Source of the DNA: Geosporobacter subterraneus DSM 17957
GTDB taxonomy: Bacteria > Bacillota > Clostridia > Peptostreptococcales > Thermotaleaceae
DNA length: 64,000 nt
Assembly: GCF_900142145.1 (NCBI RefSeq)
Contig: NZ_FQZV01000008.1
Span: 35,336-99,335 of the forward strand
Reading direction: 5' to 3'
In this document: piece after piece, positions 1-8,673 of the stretch
Position numbering within the stretch: the stretch's first letter is position 1
Layout of the letters: each line of letters begins with the position of its first letter
The notes under the pieces: model-generated
The model's database searches: none
What the model saw: only the letters and a program-made list of their open reading frames with translations
Told to the model about the DNA's origin: nothing
Made by a program: the position numbers and the translations under genes

Positions 1-2
1 AA

Positions 3-1373
3 TTCGATTATAATGGTTATTGCATCAACATCTTGGATACACCTGGCCATCAGGATTTCAGCGAGGACACCTATAGAACCTTAATGGCTGCTGACAGTGC
101 TGTTATGGTGATTGACTGCTCTAAAGGGGTTGAAGATCAAACGAAGAAATTGTTCCATGTTTGTAAGATGAGGGGAATTCCAATCTTTACATTTATCAAC
201 AAGCTGGATCGTGCTGGAAAGGATCCTTTCGAACTTTTGGAGGATATCGAACAAGTTCTTGGTATTCGTTCTTACCCAATGAACTGGCCTATTGGCACCG
301 ATAGAAATTTTAAAGGGGTTTTTAACCGACAGAAAAAGCAAATCGAGCTTTTCAATGACGGCAATCATGGGCAATCTATAGCCAAGGCCGTTATTGGTGA
401 TATTTCAGATGTTAAATTTAGAGATTTACTTGGCGAAGATCTCCATCGAAAACTGATAGATGATATCGATTTATTAGACATGGCGGGAGATGACTTTAAC
501 CTGGATCAAATACTCAATGGAGAACTAACACCGGTATTCTTTGGAAGTGCCCTGACGAATTTTGGTGTAGAGCCTTTCTTAGAGTCCTTTTTAAACATTA
601 CCACACCTCCACAGCCCCGTTCCAGTAATATCGGTAACGTAAATCCCGAATCAGATAACTTTTCAGGCTTTATTTTTAAAATACAGGCCAACATGAATCC
701 TACCCATAGAGATAGGATTGCTTTTCTAAGAATCTGCTCCGGTAAGTTTGAGAAAGGTATGACTGTAAATCACGTACAGGAAAACAAGAAAGTAAGATTA
801 GCCCAGCCCCAGCAATTTCTTGCCCAGGATCGTGTTGTTGTAGAGACAGCTTACCCGGGAGACATTATCGGAATTCATGATCCCGGAATCTTTAAAATTG
901 GCGATACCTTATGTCAGGATCAGACAAAATTACAGTATGAAGGCATTCCCGTATTCGCGCCGGAACATTTTGCAAAAGTCTTTACGAAAAATTCCCTTAA
1001 GCGTAAGCAGTTTATAAAAGGAATTACTCAGCTTGCAGAGGAAGGTACCATTCAGGTTTACAAGCGACCGGATATTGGTGTGGAAGAATTGATTGTAGGA
1101 GTGGTTGGTGCCCTGCAGTTCGAAGTTTTAGAGTATAGGCTCAAGCATGAATACGGTGTGGACATTATAATGGAGAGACTTCCTTATCGATACATCCGTT
1201 GGGTTGAAATAGATCATTTTGATCCAAAAACCTTTAGCATTACTATGGATACTATGATTGTAGAAGATGAGGATGGTCACCCTGTACTGCTGTTTCAAAA
1301 CGAATGGTCTATTCAACAGGTAAAAGACCGTAATAAACAGGCTCAGTTAAAGGAAATCTCTTTAAGAAAATAA
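3..1373 (+). CDS. prfC: Peptide chain release factor 3 (RF3), 5' end outside window
   Basis: RF3 is a translational GTPase that recycles RF1/RF2 from the ribosome after peptide release. The frame is open to the left edge, so the N-terminal P-loop is missing. What remains starts with the G2-G3 region (ILDTPGHQDFSEDTYRTL, the switch II DTPGH motif typical of RF3) and the G4 motif (NKLDR), followed by the beta-barrel domain II and the C-terminal RF3 domain (QFEVLEYRLKHEYGVD). About 457 residues are present of the usual ~530. A stem-loop terminator follows the stop. Identification is by motif recognition and is firm; only the start is unknown. Confidence 0.95.
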   Translation, partial: FDYNGYCINILDTPGHQDFSEDTYRTLMAADSAVMVIDCSKGVEDQTKKLFHVCKMRGIPIFTFINKLDRAGKDPFELLEDIEQVLGIRSYPMNWPIGTDRNFKGVFNRQKKQIELFNDGNHGQSIAKAVIGDISDVKFRDLLGEDLHRKLIDDIDLLDMAGDDFNLDQILNGELTPVFFGSALTNFGVEPFLESFLNITTPPQPRSSNIGNVNPESDNFSGFIFKIQANMNPTHRDRIAFLRICSGKFEKGMTVNHVQENKKVRLAQPQQFLAQDRVVVETAYPGDIIGIHDPGIFKIGDTLCQDQTKLQYEGIPVFAPEHFAKVFTKNSLKRKQFIKGITQLAEEGTIQVYKRPDIGVEELIVGVVGALQFEVLEYRLKHEYGVDIIMERLPYRYIRWVEIDHFDPKTFSITMDTMIVEDEDGHPVLLFQNEWSIQQVKDRNKQAQLKEISLRK

Positions 1374-1404
1374 ATAACTAAAAAGTGCAAAAAACCAACT
1401 ACAA

Positions 1405-1450
1405 AAAAATCCCTTCTCAAAGGTCCTATTGACCGCAGTGGGATCTTTTT
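1405..1450 (+). terminator. Probable Rho-independent terminator of prfC
   Basis: An imperfect stem pairs AATCCC with GGGATT-like ends and GGTC with GACC inside, and ends in GGATCTTTTTG. It lies about 30 bases after the prfC stop and before the convergent spo0E-like gene. Confidence 0.55.
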
Positions 1451-1501
1451 GTTTACTGGGTAGGCTTTATAGTAGAATCAAGATTATTTCTCAATCATTG
1501 T

Positions 1502-1669
1502 TTAACCTTCACTGTCTAGGCGTTTACAAAACTGGTTAATGAGTTCATCAAGCTCTTTGCTGATGATTAATATTCGAGGGTCTTTGAGGTCGGGGTCTTG
1601 AATGATTAGTTGATTCATATGGTCCCTCAGCTTTTCGATTTTACAGGAAATTTCCTCAAAGTTATTCAT
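1502..1669 (-). CDS. Spo0E-family aspartyl-phosphate phosphatase
   Basis: This 55-residue protein has the Spo0E-family signature ISKELDELINQF in its C-terminal half, preceded by a predicted helix (EEISCKIEKLRDHMNQLI), so it fits the family's two-helix hairpin. Members dephosphorylate Spo0A~P (known for the family) and delay sporulation. The start MNNFEEI was chosen because GAGAGG lies a few bases upstream; a longer frame upstream has no ribosome site. It converges with prfC and is divergent from the small gene at 1871. It supports a spore-forming host. Which phosphorylated regulator it acts on is inferred, not seen. Confidence 0.85.
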   Translation of the reverse strand: MNNFEEISCKIEKLRDHMNQLIIQDPDLKDPRILIISKELDELINQFCKRLDSEG

Positions 1670-1870
1670 TGTATAACCTCTCAATTCATATTTAACTATT
1701 AATAATAGTATTATATACCTGAACCAATTCCGTTTCAACAGAAAAATCTACAAAATATTAGCATAAATAACATTTTTTTCTAATAGAGGATAATCGCTCC
1801 TTTTATAGAATAACACATATAGCGGAGCGGAAAGAATTGTAAAATTTTTTACAGAGATGGGAGTGGATAC

Positions 1871-2041
1871 ATGAGTATTAATACCCTATCCATAGAAAAT
1901 GATCTAAGATTACTCTGTATTCAGATGATTGATCTTCTTACCAAAATGAAAGAGAATGGTATTATAAGCGAAGATGAATATCAAGAGCACATTCGACTAA
2001 AAAGAATGTTTATCCAAGATCATTTTGGAATGTATGTTTAA
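1871..2041 (+). CDS. Small SHOCT-like protein, 56 residues
   Basis: The gene starts at ATG after GGGAGTGG and encodes MSINTLSIEN...DHFGMYV. The middle (LLTKMKENGIISEDEYQEHI) looks like a SHOCT-type short C-terminal helix-turn-helix motif, in which a hydrophobic helix is followed by GII(S/T)xxEY/F. The reading frame ends exactly at a strong terminator, which supports a real monocistronic gene. No function can be given. SHOCT motifs are usually oligomerisation or interaction modules attached to other proteins, so a stand-alone copy may bind a partner. The family assignment is tentative. Confidence 0.6.
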   Translation: MSINTLSIENDLRLLCIQMIDLLTKMKENGIISEDEYQEHIRLKRMFIQDHFGMYV

Positions 2042-2077
2042 AAATAAGGGCAGAGAATTAATTCTGCCCCTATTTTT
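2041..2077 (+). terminator. Rho-independent terminator
   Basis: GGGCAGA and TCTGCCC form a stem around GAATTAAT, flanked by AAAATA and TATTTTT. It follows the stop of the 56-residue gene directly. Confidence 0.8.
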
Positions 2078-2190
2078 AGACATGAGTTATCGTTATGGTC
2101 TGACTGTTATAACTAAAGCAGCCTTATACTTTGAATAGATCAGATAAAAGATACCTAATCTTTTAAAGCAATTTATGGAGGTGGATCAGT

Positions 2191-2871
2191 ATGAAAACCG
2201 CACTAATTCGTATCACAAGGTTATTTGCAGGTCTTTTGTGTTATGCCGTGGGCATCGTGATGACAATAAACGCCGCTCTTGGTCTAGCCCCTTGGGATGT
2301 TTTCCATCAGGGCCTTTCAAAGACCTTAGGCATTACAATGGGACAGGCAAGCATAGGGGTAGGCTTTATCCTTATTATTGTAGACAGTTTATTAGGAGAA
2401 AGATTAGGTTGGGGGACAGTGGGAAACATGTTTTTTATTGGTTACTTTATGGATATATTGATGCTAAACTATCTCATACCTGTTTTTGAAGGTTGGATTC
2501 CTCGATTATTTATGCTGATTTTAGGAATGTTTGTAATCGGGATCGCCAGCATTTTCTATATAGGTGCAGGTCTGGGCTCTGGTCCAAGAGATGGCCTTAT
2601 GGTGGCACTCACTAAAAAAACCGGCAAATCGGTAAGATTTATTCGAAATGCCATTGAAATCAGTGTTCTAACTGCAGGATATCTATTGGGGGGCTTTATT
2701 GGGTTTGGCACTTTGATTACAGCCCTGGCAATCGGCTATATTGTACAGTTTACATTTAAGCTGTTTCATTTTGATGTGGCTGAGATTCAACACCGATTTA
2801 TTGATGATGACGTAAATCTCCTGCGAAAGCTTCTTTATAAGAACAAAGAACATGCGGAGGTTGAAGAATAA
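2191..2871 (+). CDS. YczE/YitT-type integral membrane protein
   Basis: A 226-residue polytopic membrane protein with about five to six hydrophobic segments. It has the family-typical glycine-rich motifs LGLAPWDVFHQGLS near residue 31 and IGAGLGSGPRDGLMVAL near residue 127. This matches the YczE/YyaS/YitT group of Firmicute membrane proteins, whose transported substrate or role is not established (B. subtilis YczE is linked to surfactin/bacillaene production). ATG was chosen because GGAGGTGG lies 7 bases upstream. The charged C-terminal tail (about 30 residues) is probably cytoplasmic. It appears monocistronic and is followed by a strong shared terminator. Confidence 0.8.
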   Translation: MKTALIRITRLFAGLLCYAVGIVMTINAALGLAPWDVFHQGLSKTLGITMGQASIGVGFILIIVDSLLGERLGWGTVGNMFFIGYFMDILMLNYLIPVFEGWIPRLFMLILGMFVIGIASIFYIGAGLGSGPRDGLMVALTKKTGKSVRFIRNAIEISVLTAGYLLGGFIGFGTLITALAIGYIVQFTFKLFHFDVAEIQHRFIDDDVNLLRKLLYKNKEHAEVEE

Positions 2872-2903
2872 ATGGCCCGCTTGGAGTGCGGGCCATTTAT
2901 TTC
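2867..2903. terminator. Bidirectional terminator
   Basis: A perfect AAATGGCCCGC/GCGGGCCATTT stem with loop TTGGAGT and T-rich flanks on both sides. It serves the YczE-like gene on one strand and the small basic protein on the other, and touches both stop codons. Confidence 0.85.
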
Positions 2904-3040
2904 TACTTGTTTTTTCTCTTCTTGTTTTCAGGACCTTTTTCAGGATCTACGATTTCTTGTCTTTCTCTTGCTCTATTGACATCAGTCAGTTTAGGATTGT
3001 ATAGCTCATCTCTTACTGCTTCATCTTTTTTCTTTTTCAT
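2903..3040 (-). CDS. Small highly charged protein, 45 residues
   Basis: It encodes MKKKKDEAVRDELYNPK...KGPENKKRKNK. Almost half of the residues are charged, lysine-rich at both ends with an acidic middle. A clear ribosome site (GAGGTG) sits 7 bases upstream of ATG and the stop falls at a shared terminator, so the gene is likely real. The composition resembles small clostridial basic proteins of unknown role. Nothing in the sequence gives a function. Confidence 0.6.
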   Translation of the reverse strand: MKKKKDEAVRDELYNPKLTDVNRARERQEIVDPEKGPENKKRKNK

Positions 3041-3136
3041 AATATTTCACCTCTAAAATATTATGCCTACTTCCTATAATTTTATTCTTTGAATCAGATA
3101 GAGTTATTCTATTGCATCCTTAAGATCACCGGCACT

Positions 3137-6049
3137 TTATTTTATAGGTGATTTTGGCGTAGAAAAGTACTGTAGAATAGCCTCTGCTAAAGTTTTTGCC
3201 AGTAAAGCCTGATCTTCATCGTTAATGAGCCACTCGTACTCATAAGGATTTGGGACAAATCCACTTTCGATTAATATAGAAGGTGCCCATGTCCCTCTGG
3301 TAACATAAAAATTCTTATTATGCAGTCCTTTGCTATTACGCTTTAATGTATCCAAGGTATGCATAAACACTTTCTCCGAGGCTAGTTGAGCCAGCTTTTC
3401 TCTATAGAATACTGAAAACCCATCTATCTTTGCGATGTCGACGTTATCTCCCATACTATTTGCATGGATGGAGATAAACAAATCTGGTCTTGCATTTCTT
3501 GAAGCAGCTAAGCGTTCCTCTAAAGATACATCTATATCCGTATTTCTTGTCATCAGTACGATGGCTCCAAGCTGTTCCAGTTCCTGCTGCAGCTTAAGTG
3601 CAGTATTTAGATTAATAGATTTTTCGGCATTGGCTGCACCTAAAGGTCCTAGTGCACCAGTGTCACTCCCTCCATGCCCAGGGTCTATCATGATAGTAAT
3701 CCCTGCAAGCGGTTGATCTCCTCCTACAGATACTACTGGCCTTTTCAGCATTAATGCTATTCCTGTTGGTGTTTTTTCAATAAAATATCCTTCGATAAAA
3801 TGATCTTTCTTAAGTGTTAATGTGTACTGCAGACTATTTGTGTTTTGTAAAACAGCAACAGAAGAGACCATAGCTTCCTCAGGTAAGGTGGGTATCACCC
3901 CTCCAGCTGCTGCTGATATATCAAGTTTGACTACATTTCCGTCAAAAGAGGAGAATACAGTTGTTAGCTTTGACAGGTCAATATTTAAAGTATCCCATTT
4001 CTCCCCAGTACTATACTCCGCCTTTTGAATTTTTGTAGTTAATGGACTTTGGGTTGCATAGGTTTTAACATCCTTTTTATTGATCCATTGTCCGGAAGAT
4101 AGACGAACAAAATTCCCTGTCATTCCCGTCACATAGTCTGTCATTCCGCTGTAAAGTTCATAGGCCGCTCCATTACCCGTCGTTGGCGTAGAATAGGTAT
4201 CTGCAACGGACTTTACTACTTCTGCATAAAAAGGAGCGTTTTTCATCACTACACCGATTTTCGCTGGGGCTTTGCTTGTCTTAGTAGCTCCTTTATAGTT
4301 CATTGTGTAGACCGGAGTCCCTAGATCGATTATGCGAGGGGTTCCTGCATAGGTCGGTATAGTATATACATGAGTATATGTATCAGCAAAAATCCCCTGT
4401 CCACTGGCTGATAACCCCGATGGTTTCATGGTATAGCTTTTTCCCCCAAGGTTTACCGTAACTTTAGAGCCAATTGGCGCCTGACAGGAAAGCGTTATTT
4501 TTTCCCCCGGTGTTCGGTATTCCTGCTCTTTCGGGAAGACCGATGCAGCAGGAATCTCTGCAGCACTTAACTTCTTGGCGGCTGCAGAAGGCGTCTCCCG
4601 AAAAATTACACGGGTTACATAGGATCCCTCCTGTGAAAAAGTAAACTGATTTGCCCCCTTCTCCAAAGGTACAAGTATGCCAAAGTATCCTTGAGGAGAT
4701 CGGTTTTCTACAGGTTTCCCGTTCAGAAATAGGGGTTGTTCCGGATCTGAGGCCCCGTTTAAATAATATTGGCTTAAGCCTGTCTTTATATTATCCGCCG
4801 GTCTTGATACACTGACAGGAACCCTGACAGTAAATCCATCCTTCTTTTCATAGAAGGCTTTAACTGCACCAGCGAGGGCTGGATTGTTTTCGAAGGATTT
4901 GTAGCTGAAAAAGATGCTCCCCTTTACTTCTGGGCTATGGGTATTGAGTTGGAGCTGTTTTTCTATCTCCGAAATACCATACCAAGGACTTGATGGATCA
5001 GGGTTTCCGGCCCGATATGCAGCCTGTCCGATATACAAATCAACCTCAGTGCCATTGACCGTATCTTTCCACCATGACAGCAGCTTACTGTAATCTGCCA
5101 CTGCAAATCCTATGTTCCAATAGATTTGCGGTGCGATATAGTCTATCCATCCTTCTTTTACCCACTTTCTGGTATCTGCAAATTGATCATAATAGGACTG
5201 CATTCCTTTGGTGTCACTGCCAAGGGGATTGGTGTTACTATTTGCCCATATACCGAAAGGGCTAATCCCGAACCGTATGTTTTTTTGAGTCTGTTTAATA
5301 GCTTCTGATAAATCACGTATCAGCAGATTTACATTTTCTCTACGCCAATCATTGATATTGCTATAGCCTTTTCCATATTTTTCATAGGCGGCTTTATCGT
5401 TAAAGTCTTTACCGGGATAAAAATAATCATCGAAGTGAATACCATCGATATCGTAGTTCTCAATAATCTCAAGTACTCCGTCAATCACCAGCTGACGTAC
5501 CTCCGGAAGCCCTGGATCATAATAAAAATTGCCGTCGGTGTGTTTCACAATCCAGTCAGGTTTTAGCCGAATCGGATTTGTTGCGTCCAATGAGGCAAGA
5601 TCATGATTTAATTCTACCGCAGTTTTCTTTGTACCTCTATAAGGATTAATCCATGCATGGAGCTCTATTCCCCGATTATGGGCTTCCGCAATCCAAAACG
5701 CCAAGGGATCGAAACCATCTTTAGGCGCTTGCCCCTGTTTCCCTGTTAAATATTTAGACCACGGGAAATACCGAGATTTATAGATTGCATCAGAGGCTGG
5801 TCGAACCTGCAAGAAAACAGCATTCAATCCCATATCGGCAGCATGATCTAATATTTTTAACGCTTCAGCCTTCAATACTTCTGGTTCCTCAGTCGGTTTT
5901 GACGGGTAATCGATGTTTAATACAGTTGCTACCCACAGTCCTCGAAGCTCCCCTCTATGTATTGGATCAGAGGAAGCATGTGGCATCCAAATCTGTAGAA
6001 TGAAAGCCAATAGGACGATTGTAATACTGATTCTCGTAATCTTTTTCAT
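3137..6049 (-). CDS. Secreted GHL10-type glycosidase fused to N-acetylmuramoyl-L-alanine amidase
   Basis: A 970-residue secreted protein. Residues 1-27 are a signal peptide (KK charge, hydrophobic core, cleavage near HASS). Residues ~33-340 match the glycosyl-hydrolase-like 10 (DUF187, YngK-like) fold: LRGLWVATVLNIDYPSK, AVFLQVRPASDAIYKS, GIHFDDYFYPG and APQIYWN. A linker of beta-rich modules follows, including an SH3-like piece around residue 640. Residues ~783-965 are an Amidase_3 domain with the zinc and catalytic motifs DPGHGG, AEKSINLN, SIHANS and ESGF. Inference: a cell-wall hydrolase that cuts glycan with the first domain and removes stem peptides with the second. The gene stands alone, with no terminator seen before the 2903 gene. 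YngK-like proteins normally lack the amidase. Confidence 0.9.
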   Translation of the reverse strand: MKKITRISITIVLLAFILQIWMPHASSDPIHRGELRGLWVATVLNIDYPSKPTEEPEVLKAEALKILDHAADMGLNAVFLQVRPASDAIYKSRYFPWSKYLTGKQGQAPKDGFDPLAFWIAEAHNRGIELHAWINPYRGTKKTAVELNHDLASLDATNPIRLKPDWIVKHTDGNFYYDPGLPEVRQLVIDGVLEIIENYDIDGIHFDDYFYPGKDFNDKAAYEKYGKGYSNINDWRRENVNLLIRDLSEAIKQTQKNIRFGISPFGIWANSNTNPLGSDTKGMQSYYDQFADTRKWVKEGWIDYIAPQIYWNIGFAVADYSKLLSWWKDTVNGTEVDLYIGQAAYRAGNPDPSSPWYGISEIEKQLQLNTHSPEVKGSIFFSYKSFENNPALAGAVKAFYEKKDGFTVRVPVSVSRPADNIKTGLSQYYLNGASDPEQPLFLNGKPVENRSPQGYFGILVPLEKGANQFTFSQEGSYVTRVIFRETPSAAAKKLSAAEIPAASVFPKEQEYRTPGEKITLSCQAPIGSKVTVNLGGKSYTMKPSGLSASGQGIFADTYTHVYTIPTYAGTPRIIDLGTPVYTMNYKGATKTSKAPAKIGVVMKNAPFYAEVVKSVADTYSTPTTGNGAAYELYSGMTDYVTGMTGNFVRLSSGQWINKKDVKTYATQSPLTTKIQKAEYSTGEKWDTLNIDLSKLTTVFSSFDGNVVKLDISAAAGGVIPTLPEEAMVSSVAVLQNTNSLQYTLTLKKDHFIEGYFIEKTPTGIALMLKRPVVSVGGDQPLAGITIMIDPGHGGSDTGALGPLGAANAEKSINLNTALKLQQELEQLGAIVLMTRNTDIDVSLEERLAASRNARPDLFISIHANSMGDNVDIAKIDGFSVFYREKLAQLASEKVFMHTLDTLKRNSKGLHNKNFYVTRGTWAPSILIESGFVPNPYEYEWLINDEDQALLAKTLAEAILQYFSTPKSPIK

Positions 6050-6205
6050 AGTCCACCCCTTATAGATATTATGTAAGCCCCGTGTTTTAGTAATATTTCT
6101 ACATCCTTCGACGAATGCCCTGCCCTATTAGCAATTTTTAATATAATTGTAACAATTCTTCCATTTAGTGAATTATTTAGAAAGGCTTTTTTTACTTGAA
6201 GCAAA

Positions 6206-6238
6206 GAAAAGTATCTATTTAAAGAATAGATACTTTTC
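6206..6238 (-). terminator. Terminator of the PTS/transketolase operon
   Basis: AAAAGTATCTAT pairs with ATAGATACTTTT around TTAAAGA, with T-rich sequence after the stem on the minus strand. It lies just beyond the stop of the transketolase C subunit. Confidence 0.75.
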
Positions 6239-6262
6239 AAACAATCATAGACTGATTAAATT

Positions 6263-7219
6263 CTATATATTTAACTTCTCTAAAACTTTACTGACAATTG
6301 CATCGGCATTTAATCCAAATTTACGCTGTAGATAATCCTGGGTACCTACTTCTCCAAAATGATCCTGTATAGCAATGCTTATGAATGGTGCCTCTATGGG
6401 ACTTTCCGCTAGGACTTCTGCAATCGCCGATCCTAAGCCCCCAATTTTACTGTGGTTTTCTGCTGCGACAATAACCCGTTTCCCTCTTGACACTTCCCTG
6501 ACGAGCTCTTCATCCAGTGGTTTTACCGTAAACATATCCACGATGGTGCTGGAAATTCCGTACTCTTCCAGTATTTTTCTCGCTTTTATTGCCTCTGCTA
6601 TCATTTCACCAATAGCAAATATAGCAATATCGGTTCCTTCACAAATGATATTTCCCTTGCCTATTTCAAATTGTGAGCCTTCACTATAGATGTCTGGAAC
6701 GGCCTTTCGTGCACAACGGAAATAATACATACCGTACCTGTCAATCGTGTTTTTTATAACCCACTTGAATTGAGCAGCATCGGCTGGAGCTATTACTGTT
6801 AACTGGGGAACTGCTCTCGTCAAAGCTAAGTCTTCAACAGAAGTGTGGGTTCCCCCGTTGTGCAGCGCCCAGAATCCAGGGTCAGAACCGTATATTCTTA
6901 TATTGGCTTGCTGATAGCATCCTGAAAGATAAAGCTGGTCAAAGACGCGCCGGGTTGCAAAAGGAGCAAAAGTATGAACAAAGGGTATTTTTCCCGTTAA
7001 GGACATGCCGCAGCTTGCACCGATCATATTGGCTTCACTGATTCCCATATTGATACACCGTTTAGGATATTTTCTAAACAACTTTCCAGTCCCTGAGGCA
7101 TTCACCAGGTCTGCATCACATACAATGATATTCTCATTTTCTTCCATCAACTCCATAAGGGTTTCTTGGTAGACTGCCCGCAGTTCCTTTGGCTGCTGCT
7201 TTTCAGCTAACTGAAACAT
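6263..7219 (-). CDS. Transketolase, C-terminal subunit (split form)
   Basis: 318 residues covering the pyrimidine-binding (Transket_pyr) and C-terminal domains of a two-polypeptide transketolase. Visible are INMGISEANMIGASCGMSLTGKIPFVHTFAPFATRR, in which the conserved Glu activates thiamine diphosphate, and the C-domain IFAIGEMIAEA and VAAENHSKIGGLGSAIAE. It transfers two-carbon ketol units in the non-oxidative pentose phosphate pathway (family knowledge). It overlaps the N subunit by 13 bases, so the two are translationally coupled. GGAGGTAG precedes the ATG. It is the last gene of the PTS operon, so the imported sugar probably ends as a pentose phosphate. Half-size subunits are common in Clostridia and archaea. 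Confidence 0.92.
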   Translation of the reverse strand: MFQLAEKQQPKELRAVYQETLMELMEENENIIVCDADLVNASGTGKLFRKYPKRCINMGISEANMIGASCGMSLTGKIPFVHTFAPFATRRVFDQLYLSGCYQQANIRIYGSDPGFWALHNGGTHTSVEDLALTRAVPQLTVIAPADAAQFKWVIKNTIDRYGMYYFRCARKAVPDIYSEGSQFEIGKGNIICEGTDIAIFAIGEMIAEAIKARKILEEYGISSTIVDMFTVKPLDEELVREVSRGKRVIVAAENHSKIGGLGSAIAEVLAESPIEAPFISIAIQDHFGEVGTQDYLQRKFGLNADAIVSKVLEKLNI

Positions 7220-8058
7220 CCTAGTCTACCTCCACCTTTCAGTTTTCTTTCAAGCATTTCGATGGCTGCATTTAGTTGCAGCTCACTTTCACCTGAAAAA
7301 CGAATATGATGATTATCCTGAAGGTTCTCAAAATACGAAATCCCTTGTGCCTTAATTGTATCCAGGATAATGCAGCAAGCCTGATTCTTTACCTCAAACA
7401 TCTGGTGAATCGTTTTTTTGATCTCTGCTTCGTCATTTCCCTTGATTCTCTTCACAGCAAAACCGAAGGCTTCTAATTTATTCTTTAGGTCAAATAATTC
7501 CATAATCTCTTGTGTAGGACCATCCAATTGTTTATGATTCTCATCGATAAAAATAACTAGGTTTGAAAGTTTATGATGAGCCGCAAACTGCAGGGCTTCC
7601 CATACTTGCCCTTCATTGCATTCCCCATCACCAAGGATTGTATATACTCTATTGCTCTTTTCGCTGAGCTGAAAGGATTTGGCGATTCCTACAGCCAATG
7701 AAATGCCTTGGCCTAAGGAGCCGGTAGTCACATCCACCCCTGGCGTCTTCATCCGATCCGGATGTGAAGGAAGCCTTGTCCCGTTATCATTTAATGTATC
7801 CAGCATTTCCATTGGAAAATATCCGCGAATTGCAAGGGTTGCATACAAGGCAGGGCCTGCATGGCCCTTGGACAGAACAAACCAGTCCCGATCCTCCCAG
7901 GCTGGATTCTGGGGATTTATTTTCATTACATCCCCATACAAAACTGATAAAGTTTCTACGATGGATAGAGCTCCACCGAGATGGCCAAAACCTCTTTTCT
8001 TCAACATCCTACAGACTTCCAACCGAATTTTTGCAGACAGCCTTTTTAAATCATCCAT
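7207..8058 (-). CDS. Transketolase, N-terminal subunit (split form)
   Basis: 283 residues with the complete thiamine-diphosphate-binding half. It contains KGHAGPALYATLA, SHPDRMKTPGVDVTTGSLGQG and the GDG motif GDGECNEGQVWEAL, which with the downstream Asn (IDEN) binds Mg-ThDP. It pairs with the C subunit to form one active site at their interface. The ATG follows GGAGGATGG. It lies downstream of the PTS IIB gene, separated by about 180 bases that hold a long hairpin (8110-8220), which may adjust expression of the transketolase genes relative to the PTS genes. Assignment is firm; the substrate pair is inferred. Confidence 0.92.
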   Translation of the reverse strand: MDDLKRLSAKIRLEVCRMLKKRGFGHLGGALSIVETLSVLYGDVMKINPQNPAWEDRDWFVLSKGHAGPALYATLAIRGYFPMEMLDTLNDNGTRLPSHPDRMKTPGVDVTTGSLGQGISLAVGIAKSFQLSEKSNRVYTILGDGECNEGQVWEALQFAAHHKLSNLVIFIDENHKQLDGPTQEIMELFDLKNKLEAFGFAVKRIKGNDEAEIKKTIHQMFEVKNQACCIILDTIKAQGISYFENLQDNHHIRFSGESELQLNAAIEMLERKLKGGGRLGCFS

Positions 8059-8109
8059 ATTTTCACCATCCTCCGGTTAAAGGTTGTTGACAAAGTAATG
8101 TTGCTCAAT

Positions 8110-8220
8110 AAACCCCTCCTAAGCTTCCGAGCAGGGACTTTGACGAGGTCACTTTTTTCAATGATCTATTTCAGAAAAAGTGGCCTTGTCACGGAGTCGA
8201 GAGGATCTTAGGAGGGGTTT
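8110..8220. repeat. Long imperfect inverted repeat (hairpin) inside the PTS-transketolase operon
   Basis: AAACCCCTCCTAAG at the left pairs perfectly with CTTAGGAGGGGTTT at the right. Further inside, GACGAGGTCACTTTTT pairs with an almost complementary AAAAAGTGGCCTTGTC around a 16-base loop. The right arm contains CGGAGTCGAGAGGATCT, close to CGGAGTCGAAGGATCT in the 194-bp MITEs elsewhere in this window. It could be a decayed MITE-type insertion or an intra-operon mRNA structure. Confidence 0.6.
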
Positions 8221-8242
8221 GTCATCAGGCTCAGGGTATTAT

Positions 8243-8536
8243 CTATTTGATAACACCCTTTTCTGCTAAAAAAGCTCCTAACTTTTCCTGTAATTCTGGC
8301 AAAGAGATAATGTTGTTAAGGGTTATGCAGGGACCAAACTTAGATAATACGTCATACATATCTCTACCGCAAATAAATAAATCTGCACTCCCCTTGTAGG
8401 CATCTGTAGCTGCGCTATGCTCCACTGTTATATCCGTAACCCCCAGCTTATTAAGCACCTTTTTTACATTCATTTCAACTAAGAATGAAGATCCTAGACC
8501 ACTTCCACATACACACTGTATTTTTTTTATCGCCAT
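8243..8536 (-). CDS. PTS EIIB component, ascorbate/SgaB (UlaB) type
   Basis: A 97-residue cytoplasmic phosphocarrier of the lactose/cellobiose-like IIB fold. The phosphorylatable Cys lies in the N-terminal loop CVCGSGLGSSFLVEMNV, typical of the ascorbate (Ula/Sga) group. It passes phosphate from IIA to the incoming sugar on IIC. The start MAIKK was chosen over an upstream MSKGEKR because GGGGAG is placed 6 bases before it and would otherwise lie inside the coding region. It sits between the IIC gene and the transketolase genes. The substrate is not proven to be ascorbate, because no ulaD/E/F/G genes accompany it. Confidence 0.88.
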   Translation of the reverse strand: MAIKKIQCVCGSGLGSSFLVEMNVKKVLNKLGVTDITVEHSAATDAYKGSADLFICGRDMYDVLSKFGPCITLNNIISLPELQEKLGAFLAEKGVIK

Positions 8537-8673
8537 ACGCTTCTCCCCTTTACTCATTTAATGATTATCCCATGATTCAATGGATTCTTTCAGTTCTGCA
8601 TATAACCCAAAAGAGTACAAAAGCATCTTATCCATAGACAATAAAAGATAGACAATAAAAGGAAAGGGTGTTT

